Positions 43,751-51,051 of a stretch of 64,000 bases of DNA are shown in pieces. This DNA comes from JBJHAX01 sp050480705. GTDB taxonomy: Bacteria > Actinomycetota > Nitriliruptoria > Nitriliruptorales > Nitriliruptoraceae. Both the position numbers and the translations under genes were made by a program. The stretch is from positions 62,001 to 126,000 of the forward strand of contig JBJHAX010000001.1 of NCBI GenBank assembly GCA_050480705.1, given 5' to 3'. The notes below the pieces were generated by a model. It did no database searches and was not told the origin of the DNA. It was given only the letters and a program-made list of their open reading frames with translations. Each line of letters opens with the position of its first letter. Position 1 is the stretch's first letter.

Positions 43751-45473
43751 ACGACGCGACGACGTGCCCCGCCCGCGTGTCGATCTGGTCGGCGAACACC
43801 ACGTCTCGGGCCGTCGTCGTCATGCGCGCAGGCGGGTGAACCGCCGCCGTCGTGCCGCTGAGCGGCGAGCCGAAGGAACGCGGCGCGAACGTCGCCAGGT
43901 TCGCGCAGAGCAGGCCGCGCAGGCCAAACAGGCGGCACGCGAGGAAGACCACCTCAGTCGTCTGGACGAGCCAGGCCGCGACGAGGCGTTCTTCGATGCG
44001 TTGCGCGGTCCGGGCGAGCCGCCCGACGTGGTCGTGTTCGATGACGAAGCCGATGCAAACGACCGTGGCGGGACGGATCGACCCAGCCGTCGCCAGCGCC
44101 GCAGACAGCGACGCGCTGATCGGCGTGCCGAACGTGCGCGAGGCCGCGCGGGGGCGTCACGCGACCACGGGGCGGAGCCCGCCGACGAACCGTCGGGCAC
44201 GCATGACGACACTGCCCGGGCGACGACCGGCGTCATCGCTCCCGCCGAGGTCCTCCAGCGGCGTCGACCGCGCCGTCGATCGCTCGCCCGACGCCTGATC
44301 CTCGCCCTGATCCTGCTGGTGCTCGCAGGCGCGACGGTCACCTACGCGGTGATGCACTACGGCGCCGCAGAGCTGTTCGACCGCGCACGTGACCTGGTCA
44401 CCCCGTTCGACGATCCTGACGACGCCGCGGGGCCGGTTGACGATCCACAGCCGTCGTTGGTGATCGCGACCTACCGGGACGGACCCGGCAACGGCGAGTT
44501 GCTCGGGCTGACCGCGCTGGCCTACGACCGGGTCACCGACGAAGGCACGGTGCTTCTCGTGCCGTTGTCGACCGTCGTCGACGTCCCGGGGTACGGCTCG
44601 TTTCCCTTCGACGAGGCATGGCGATTCGGAGGGCCGTCGCTCGTCGGCCTGACACTCGACAACCTGCTCGGGGTGCGCTTCGACGGCGTGATCGCCGTCT
44701 CCGAAGACGATTGGCGGGACTGGCTCGCGATCGCCGACGGAGCCGAGGTCGACGTGCGTGGCAGGATCGTCGCACGGGACGGTCCCAACGCAGGGCAGGC
44801 ACGCTTCGAAGCAGGCCGCCAGTACCTGGAACCGTCGAGGCTCGCCGAGTACCTGACCGTGCGTGGTGAGGGAGAGACCGAACTCGACGCGTTGCCGCGC
44901 ACGCAACAGGTCGTGATGGCGCTGCTCGACGCCGCGTCGGACCGAGACGTGCGCGACGACGTGGCAGCACACGGCGCGACCCTGCCGACCACCGCGAACC
45001 CGGACCGCCTTCCCGAGGTGTTGCGTGGCCTGGCCGACGCGCGGGCACGAGACGCCGTGAGCGTCGTCACGCTGCCGGTGAGCCCGCTCGGAGCCGCACA
45101 GGAGGACCTCTACCGGTTCGACCGACAACCCGCCGAGACGCTCGTTCTCGAACGCCTCGACGCGTCGCGCCCTGACGGCGACGGTGCCGGTCACACCGTC
45201 CAGGTCCTCAACGGCAACGGTCAGCCCGGCATCGGTCGCCAGGTCACCGAGATCCTCGTCGAAGGTGGCTACCGGACGGTGCTCACCGGCAACGCAGACC
45301 GCTTCGACCATCCCACGACCCGCATCGTCGTCTACGACGACTCGGCCGAGAGTCTGCGTGTCGCCCGCGACGTGCGTGACCGCCTCGGCGCCGGTGTCGT
45401 CGAGCGTTCCGGCACACCCCAGTCCGTCGTCGACGTCACCATCATCGTCGGCCTCGACTTCCCGCCCGGTTGA
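43743..45473 (+). CDS. LytR_C domain membrane protein with degenerate LCP domain
   Basis: A 576-residue protein. Residues 1-175 are a very Arg/Glu-rich cytoplasmic region, followed by one membrane segment (about 183-205). An LCP (LytR-CpsA-Psr) like domain (about 235-400) contains VPLSTVVDVPGYG and GGPSLVGLTLDNLLG, and a LytR_C domain covers about 480-575 (VQVLNGNGQPGIG). In LCP enzymes the first motif carries Arg and Asp (IPRD); here it reads PLST, and the earlier Arg/Asp cluster is also missing, so phosphotransferase activity is unlikely. The ATG overlaps nadD by 8 bp. A longer reading to 43323 is a shadow of nadD. Confidence 0.85.
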   Translation: MARRRDDVPRPRVDLVGEHHVSGRRRHARRRVNRRRRAAERRAEGTRRERRQVRAEQAAQAKQAAREEDHLSRLDEPGRDEAFFDALRGPGEPPDVVVFDDEADANDRGGTDRPSRRQRRRQRRADRRAERARGRAGASRDHGAEPADEPSGTHDDTARATTGVIAPAEVLQRRRPRRRSLARRLILALILLVLAGATVTYAVMHYGAAELFDRARDLVTPFDDPDDAAGPVDDPQPSLVIATYRDGPGNGELLGLTALAYDRVTDEGTVLLVPLSTVVDVPGYGSFPFDEAWRFGGPSLVGLTLDNLLGVRFDGVIAVSEDDWRDWLAIADGAEVDVRGRIVARDGPNAGQARFEAGRQYLEPSRLAEYLTVRGEGETELDALPRTQQVVMALLDAASDRDVRDDVAAHGATLPTTANPDRLPEVLRGLADARARDAVSVVTLPVSPLGAAQEDLYRFDRQPAETLVLERLDASRPDGDGAGHTVQVLNGNGQPGIGRQVTEILVEGGYRTVLTGNADRFDHPTTRIVVYDDSAESLRVARDVRDRLGAGVVERSGTPQSVVDVTIIVGLDFPPG

Positions 45474-45520
45474 GCCTGTGGTTCCCTGTCCGGTGTCCCA
45501 CCCCCGGCGACGAGGTCGAT

Positions 45521-45928
45521 GTGCCTGCACGCGATGAGACGGTGAAGATCGCCGTCGCTGCGAACGACGCCGCCGAGGAGGTCAAGACCACTGATCCGGT
45601 GCTGCTCGACGTGGGTGACCTCTTAGGGATCGCGGAGCTGTTTCTCATCGTGTCGGCCAGTTCCGACCGTCAGCTGCACGCCGCGGCCGAACGCATCGAA
45701 CATCGTCTGCGCGAACATGGCCGGCGCCCCCATCACCGCGAGGGTTCGGCGTCCGCCGGGTGGCTGCTGCTGGATTTCGGGGACCTCGTGTGCCACCTGT
45801 TCCTGACCGAACAGCGTGACGTGTACTCACTCGAGCGCCTGTGGGCCGACGTCGCACGACGCGACCCGCACACCGGCGAGCCGACCACCTCCGTCGCCTC
45901 GCGCGCTGGAGGGCCTCCGGTTCCGTGA
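45521..45928 (+). CDS. rsfS: Ribosomal silencing factor RsfS
   Basis: Binds L14 on the 50S subunit and blocks subunit joining in starvation. It has 135 residues. The RsfS core is clear: LLDVGDLLGIAELFLIVSASSDRQ, HREGSASAGWLLLDFGDLVCHLFLTEQRDVYSLERLWAD (given in parts: GWLLLDFGD and RDVYSLERLW). GTG at 45521 is preferred because GAGG lies 5 nt before it; a TTG at 45470 overlapping the previous stop is the alternative. The stop overlaps the next gene by 4 bp. Confidence 0.95.
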   Translation: MPARDETVKIAVAANDAAEEVKTTDPVLLDVGDLLGIAELFLIVSASSDRQLHAAAERIEHRLREHGRRPHHREGSASAGWLLLDFGDLVCHLFLTEQRDVYSLERLWADVARRDPHTGEPTTSVASRAGGPPVP

Positions 45929-46611
45929 AGCGACTCGCGCTCGTTCGACACGGTGAATCGGTCTGGAACGCCGAAGGACGGGTCCAGGGTCACGCCTGTG
46001 CCGGTTTGTCGCCACTCGGCGAACGACAGGCCGACGCGCTGGCCCATGAGGTCACACGCTGGGACGCTGTGGTGCGCGTGGTCACCTCGGACCTTCTGCG
46101 CGCGCAGCAGACCGCCGAACCGGTCGCGGCGGCGATCGACGCGACGCCAGATGTGCTCGCGACGCTGCGCGAACGTGACTTCGGCGCCTGGGAGGCGCGC
46201 CACCATGAACAGATCGCGCACCAGGACGCGGACCGCTGGCGACGTTGGTGTGCCGGCGAGGACGTCATCGCGGAGGTGGGGGGCGAATCGAGCGAGCAAC
46301 TCGCCGAGCGGGCTGCATCCGCGCTGGCAGACCTGTTCGCGTCGACGGTCGACGACGCCACGACGATCGCGGTCACCCACGGAGGCACGATCTGGCACGG
46401 TACACACCGGCTCGTCGGCATCGACCGTGGAAGCCTCGGCCCCGTCGCGAATGCGTCGATCACACGCCTGGTCACCTATGACGACGGCCGTGTCCGCCTC
46501 GAGACGTGGAACGACACCGGCCACCTGCCGGAGGAGTTGCGCAACGGGTCGCAGAAGACGGTCAGGAGGCCAGTGACGGGCCCGACGCGACCGCGTCAAC
46601 GCAGCGCATGA
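45925..46611 (+). CDS. Histidine phosphatase family protein (GpgP-like position)
   Basis: A 228-residue member of the phosphoglycerate-mutase-like histidine phosphatases. The phosphorylated His9 sits in VRHGESVWNAEGRVQGH, the acid residue in the LRERDFGAWEAR stretch, and the second His152 in VTHGG. In mycobacteria the gene next to rsfS and nadD encodes glucosyl-3-phosphoglycerate phosphatase (GpgP), so that substrate is plausible by position only. The GTG overlaps the rsfS stop (GTGA). The C-terminal 20 residues are basic and probably disordered. Confidence 0.88.
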   Translation: MKRLALVRHGESVWNAEGRVQGHACAGLSPLGERQADALAHEVTRWDAVVRVVTSDLLRAQQTAEPVAAAIDATPDVLATLRERDFGAWEARHHEQIAHQDADRWRRWCAGEDVIAEVGGESSEQLAERAASALADLFASTVDDATTIAVTHGGTIWHGTHRLVGIDRGSLGPVANASITRLVTYDDGRVRLETWNDTGHLPEELRNGSQKTVRRPVTGPTRPRQRSA

Positions 46612-46620
46612 GCCGTTCGG

Positions 46621-46694
46621 TGGACCGGATGGGATTTGAACCCACGACCCCCTCCATGCCATGGAGGTGCGCTGCCAGACTGCGCTACCGGCCC
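46621..46694 (-). tRNA. tRNA-Ala (anticodon GGC)
   Basis: A 74-nt tRNA on the minus strand. The acceptor stem is GGGCCGG / CCGGTCC with the alanine identity pair G3-U70, the D stem is GCGC/GCGC, the anticodon stem is CCTCC/GGAGG around loop ATGGCAT (anticodon GGC), the T arm has loop TTCAAAT, and the discriminator is A. CCA is not encoded (the next bases are CCG). It lies between the histidine phosphatase gene and leuS, antisense to both. Confidence 0.96.
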
Positions 46695-46793
46695 GAAGCG
46701 ACATACCGTGCAACCGGTGCAACGGCGACGTCGGCCGCGGAGCGTACACGCAGCCGCCAGCGTGGGGCGAACGGACCCCTGCGACCCCACGGC

Positions 46794-46799
46794 TAGGCT
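46794..46799 (+). promoter_or_regulatory. Candidate -10 element before leuS
   Basis: TAGGCT lies 67 bp before the leuS GTG, in the gap after the tRNA-Ala gene. The same hexamer stands before valS. No -35 or T-box-like structure is apparent in the short leader. Confidence 0.35.
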
Positions 46800-46866
46800 C
46801 CGACGGTCCCCGCGCGACGTCGCGGCCGCGCTGGATCGCACGTCCCGACGACAGGGAGTCTCGAAG

Positions 46867-49389
46867 GTGCCCGCAGACGCCGAGGCGCACGACGTGTCGG
46901 CCGACACGCCGCAGCGCTACGACCCGCTCACGATCGAGCCATCGATCGCTCGCCGCTGGCACGACGAGCGCACGTACTCGCTGCAGCCCCGTCCCAGTGC
47001 AGAGCGCGACCGCGATGACACCTACTACGCGCTGACGATGTTTCCGTACCCGTCGGGCGACCTGCACATGGGGCACGTGGAGATCTTCACGATCCACGAT
47101 GCGCTCGTCCGGCATCTGCGGATGACCGGCAGGCGGGTGCTCAACCCGATCGGGTGGGACGCGTTCGGGCTTCCCGCGGAGAACGCCGCGCGAAACCGAG
47201 GCGCCGATCCCAAACAGTGGACATATGCGAACATCGACGAGGGGTCGTCGACGATCGTGCGCCTGGGCTACTCCTTCGACTGGGACACCGAACTGCGCAC
47301 CTGTGACCCCGAGTACTACCGGTGGACGCAGTGGTTGTTCCTCGAACTGTTCGACGCCGGTCTCGCCTACCGGGGCGAGGCGCTCGTCAACTGGGACCCG
47401 ATCGATCAGACGGTGCTCGCCAACGAACAGGTCATCGACGGCCGTGGGGAGCGGTCGGGTGCACTCGTCGAACGGGTGCCCCGAACCCAATGGTTCTTCA
47501 GGATCACCCGCTACGCCGACGAGCTGCTCGACGACCTCGAGATGATCGACTGGCCCGAACGGGTCAAGAATGCGCAGCGCGCCTGGATAGGTCGTTCCGA
47601 GGGTGCGCATGTCACCTTCGCCACCGCAGAAGGTGACGACGAGGTCGTCGTCTACACGACACGCCCGGACACCCTCTACGGGGCGACCTACTTCGTGTTC
47701 GCGCCCGAACACCCGCTGGTCGCCGAGCGGATGGGTGACGACGCCGAGTATCGCGCGTTCGTCGACGAGGTCGCGCACAAGTCCGAGATCGAGCGCCTCT
47801 CGAGCTTCGACGCGACCCGCCGTGCCAAGCGTGGTCTGCGCCTTTCGTTCGACATGCGCAACCCCGTCACCGGTGAGACGATCCCGGCGTATGCCGCTGA
47901 CTACGTCCTGATGGACTACGGCACCGGCGCGATCATGGCGGTGCCGGCGCACGACCAGCGCGACTTCGACTTCGCACGGCAGGAATCGCTCCCGATCCGT
48001 GTCGTGGTGCAGCCCAGCGACGGCGAAGCGCTCGACGCCGGCACGATGAGCGAGGCGTACGCCGGCGACGGTGTGAGCGTCAATTCTGGCGCCTACGACG
48101 GTCTCGACTGGCGTGAGACGAAACGCCGGATCACCGAGGACCTCGAACGTGACGGCGTCGCGAGCGCTGCGGTCAACTACCGGCTGCGTGACTGGTTGAT
48201 CTCCAGGCAGCGGTCCTGGGGTGCACCGATCCCGATCGTGCACTGCCCTGCGTGCGGTCAGGTGCCCGTACCACGTGACCAGCTGCCCGTGCTCCTGCCC
48301 GACGACCTCGACTTCCAGGTGCAGGGTTCGCCGCTCGATCAGCATCCGACCTGGAAGCACGACGTTGCGTGCCCGTCCTGCGGCAGCGACGAGGCGGTGC
48401 GCGACGTCGACACGATGGACACCTTCGTCGACTCCTCCTGGTACTTCCTGCGCTACCTCGCACCTGATGACGACGAACGGGCGTGGCCGCCCGAGGTCGC
48501 CAGCGCCTGGCTACCCGTCGACCAGTACACCGGTGGGGTGGAGCATGCTGTCCTGCACCTGCTCTACAGCCGTTTCGTCGTCAAGGCCATGCGTGATCGC
48601 GGCTACGTCGATGCCGACGAGCCGTTCCAGCGTCTGCTCAACCAGGGGCAGGTCATCCTCGGCGGGGCAGCGATGTCGAAGTCGAAGGGCAACCTCGTCA
48701 TCCCCGGCGAGATCATCGCGACCTACGGCGCCGACACCATCCGGGGAACGATGCTGTTCGCCTCACCCCCCGAGGACGACATCGACTGGGCGGACGTCTC
48801 ACCCGCCGGCATGCACAAGTGGCTTGCACGCGTGTGGCGTCTGACTCTCGAACACCTCGAACGGGAGGCGGCCGGGGTCGCTGCCGACGACCCGCAGACT
48901 GCGCAACGGCTGCGCCGTGCTGTCGCCGAGGCGGTCGTCGGGGCCACCGAGGACTTCGAACTGCGCAAGTACAACACGGCGATCGCGAAACTGATGGGGT
49001 TGACCAACGCGATCCTCGACGCCACGCGCGACGGTCAGGGCGGTGACGAGGTCCGGCGTGCACTGCAGACACTGCTGACCTTGCTCGCGCCGGTGTGCCC
49101 GTTCATCACCGAGGAGTTGTGGCGCCGGCTCGGCAACGAGTCCTCGGTCCACGACGAGTCGTGGCCGGTCGCTGACACGTCGCTGCTCGTCGACGATACC
49201 GTCGAAGTGGTCGTCCAGGTCAACGGGCGTGTCCGCGGCCGTGTGTCGGTGCCTGCGGGGGCCGACGACGACGCCGTCGAGCAGGCCGCGCGTGATGCCG
49301 ACGGGGTCGCGACGCACATGGTGGGGGAGGTCGTCAAAGTCGTCGTGGTGCCCGACAAGCTCGTGAACTTCGTGGTACGTCCGGGCTGA
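46867..49389 (+). CDS. leuS: Leucine--tRNA ligase
   Basis: Class I synthetase that charges tRNA-Leu. It has 840 residues. The HIGH motif is HMGH (67-70) after FPYPSGDL. The CP1 editing domain has TTRPDTLYG and MDYGTGAIMAVPAHDQRD. The zinc-type cysteines are in CPACG and CPSCG. The KMSKS loop reads AMSKS (602-606), with the first Lys replaced by Ala, a variation tolerated in some bacterial LeuRS. GTG at 46867 has GGGAG 8 nt upstream; a longer reading to 46636 would cross the tRNA gene. Confidence 0.98.
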   Translation: MPADAEAHDVSADTPQRYDPLTIEPSIARRWHDERTYSLQPRPSAERDRDDTYYALTMFPYPSGDLHMGHVEIFTIHDALVRHLRMTGRRVLNPIGWDAFGLPAENAARNRGADPKQWTYANIDEGSSTIVRLGYSFDWDTELRTCDPEYYRWTQWLFLELFDAGLAYRGEALVNWDPIDQTVLANEQVIDGRGERSGALVERVPRTQWFFRITRYADELLDDLEMIDWPERVKNAQRAWIGRSEGAHVTFATAEGDDEVVVYTTRPDTLYGATYFVFAPEHPLVAERMGDDAEYRAFVDEVAHKSEIERLSSFDATRRAKRGLRLSFDMRNPVTGETIPAYAADYVLMDYGTGAIMAVPAHDQRDFDFARQESLPIRVVVQPSDGEALDAGTMSEAYAGDGVSVNSGAYDGLDWRETKRRITEDLERDGVASAAVNYRLRDWLISRQRSWGAPIPIVHCPACGQVPVPRDQLPVLLPDDLDFQVQGSPLDQHPTWKHDVACPSCGSDEAVRDVDTMDTFVDSSWYFLRYLAPDDDERAWPPEVASAWLPVDQYTGGVEHAVLHLLYSRFVVKAMRDRGYVDADEPFQRLLNQGQVILGGAAMSKSKGNLVIPGEIIATYGADTIRGTMLFASPPEDDIDWADVSPAGMHKWLARVWRLTLEHLEREAAGVAADDPQTAQRLRRAVAEAVVGATEDFELRKYNTAIAKLMGLTNAILDATRDGQGGDEVRRALQTLLTLLAPVCPFITEELWRRLGNESSVHDESWPVADTSLLVDDTVEVVVQVNGRVRGRVSVPAGADDDAVEQAARDADGVATHMVGEVVKVVVVPDKLVNFVVRPG

Positions 49390-49392
49390 ACG

Positions 49393-50238
49393 ATGACACG
49401 CGTCGCGGTCGTCACGGATGCGACAGCCGACCTGCCCGACGAGCTGTCCACGGCTCGACGCCCGCTGGTCGTTCCACTGTCCGTCGCGTTCGGTGACGAG
49501 GTCTCTTCCACCGACGGGTCGAGTGCCGACGCGGCTCGTTTCTACACCCGGCTCGCCGCTGCGGACGTCGCGCCGATGACGTCGCAGCCGCCGCCCCCGG
49601 CGTTCGACGAGGTCTATGCCGCATGCGCGCGTGACGGTTTCGAACGGGTGGTGTCCGTGCATTGTTCCGCCGTCCTGTCGGGCACGTTCGCGGTCGCCCG
49701 CGACGCCGCTCGCAGGGCTCCGCTGCCCGTCGAGGTGATCGACAGCCGGCTCGTGGGCGGGTCCCTCGGGCTTGCGGTCCTCGCGGCACAGCGCGCCGCC
49801 GACGCAGGTGCCGGCGCTGGTGTGGTCATCGACGAGATCGCCCGCGTTCGTGACACGTCGATCGGTCTGATCGTCGTCGACTCCCTCGAGTATCTTCGCA
49901 GAGGAGGGCGGTTGTCTGCCGCACAGGCGACGGTCGGCGGTGCACTGCGCGTCAAACCGATCCTGCGGCTGCACGACGGCGCCATCGTGGTCGACGAACG
50001 GGTCCGCACCTTCAGCCGGGCGTTGGAACGCCTGGTGGCGATCGCTGCGGAGCAGCATCGTGGCACGGTCGACGTCGCGATCGTGCACGCGATGACCGAG
50101 GAGCGTGCGACCGAACTCGAGCGCCACGCCAGTGTGCAGCTGCGGGTCGGGGACCTGTGGCGTGCGACGATCGGACCGGTCGTTGGAACCCACGTCGGGC
50201 CCGGCGCTGTCGGCATCGCTGTGGTGCCGCACGCCTGA
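49393..50238 (+). CDS. DegV family fatty-acid-binding protein (FakB-like)
   Basis: A 281-residue protein of the DegV/FakB family, which binds a fatty acid and presents it to a FakA kinase. Family marks are VVTDATADLP (6-15), MTSQPPPPAF with the conserved Thr-Ser, SAVLSGTF and the YLRRGGRLSAAQA loop. No FakA is in the window, so a role in exogenous fatty-acid use is inferred from the family. It starts 3 bp after leuS, which suggests one transcript. Confidence 0.93.
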   Translation: MTRVAVVTDATADLPDELSTARRPLVVPLSVAFGDEVSSTDGSSADAARFYTRLAAADVAPMTSQPPPPAFDEVYAACARDGFERVVSVHCSAVLSGTFAVARDAARRAPLPVEVIDSRLVGGSLGLAVLAAQRAADAGAGAGVVIDEIARVRDTSIGLIVVDSLEYLRRGGRLSAAQATVGGALRVKPILRLHDGAIVVDERVRTFSRALERLVAIAAEQHRGTVDVAIVHAMTEERATELERHASVQLRVGDLWRATIGPVVGTHVGPGAVGIAVVPHA

Positions 50239-50340
50239 CGCTTGTGGCCCGGCAGGCCCACCGGCGCCACGTCGCGATCTCCACAGGCATCGGATGGGCC
50301 GACGCTGCACGCGTGTCGGGCGCTGGCAGTCTTGCTCGAC

Positions 50341-51051
50341 ATGGACGATCTCGACGACGCTGCGCCGACGCCTCGCGAACGCCTCCGCGAATGGCTGCGG
50401 ACCCGACCGGCTGAGTTCATCGGCTTGTGCGTGCTGTTGGCCGCGGCAAGCCTGACCACCGTCATCGTCCTGTGGTCGCCGTCGCAGCGCGCGGCCGACC
50501 ATGATCCTGCGACGACGGCCGCTGTGGGGCACGCGGCTGCGCACCTCGACCCGTCGACGGGCCAGCTCCACGATGCCGCATCCGCCGGTGGAAGTGACTC
50601 CGCGGAGGGGCCGGCGGCGCCGGCACCGAGCGCACAGGTCGTCGTCCATGTCGCCGGCCACGTGCTCGATCCCGGTGTCGTTGTGCTCGACGACGGCGCG
50701 AGGGTCGGTGACGCTGTCGCCGCGGCCGGCGGGGCTGCTGCCGATGCCGACCTCGACCAGTTGAACCTCGCCAGGTTGGTGCAGGACGGCGAGCAGATCC
50801 GTGTCCCCCAGCAGGGCGAGACGATCCCTGCGGAGGCAGGCACGTCGACCACGGGAGGCCTGGTCGATCTCAACCGTGCCGATGTGACGCAACTCGAGTC
50901 GTTGCCGGGCATCGGCCCGTCACGCGCGGCAGCGATCGTCGCCTACCGCGACGACCATGGCCCCTTCACCGTTCCCGGTGATCTGCGTGCGGTGTCAGGG
51001 ATTGGCGAAGCGACCTTCCAGAGTCTCGCTGACCTCGTCACGGTCCGGTGA
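50341..51051 (+). CDS. comEA: Competence protein ComEA (DNA receptor)
   Basis: Membrane-anchored double-stranded DNA receptor for uptake. It has 236 residues: one N-terminal membrane segment (about 28-48), a disordered linker, a SLBB domain (about 98-155, VVVHVAGHVLDPGVVVL) and a C-terminal helix-hairpin-helix domain (about 175-236, LVDLNRADVTQLESLPGIG). ATG at 50341 is preferred, although it has no clear ribosome binding site; a TTG reading from 50242 would add 33 residues. The stop overlaps comEC by 4 bp. Confidence 0.92.
   Translation: MDDLDDAAPTPRERLREWLRTRPAEFIGLCVLLAAASLTTVIVLWSPSQRAADHDPATTAAVGHAAAHLDPSTGQLHDAASAGGSDSAEGPAAPAPSAQVVVHVAGHVLDPGVVVLDDGARVGDAVAAAGGAAADADLDQLNLARLVQDGEQIRVPQQGETIPAEAGTSTTGGLVDLNRADVTQLESLPGIGPSRAAAIVAYRDDHGPFTVPGDLRAVSGIGEATFQSLADLVTVR

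Noticed and set aside
46636..46866. N-terminal extension of leuS
   Set aside because: It would cross the tRNA-Ala gene; the GTG at 46867 has a ribosome binding site and fits the family start.
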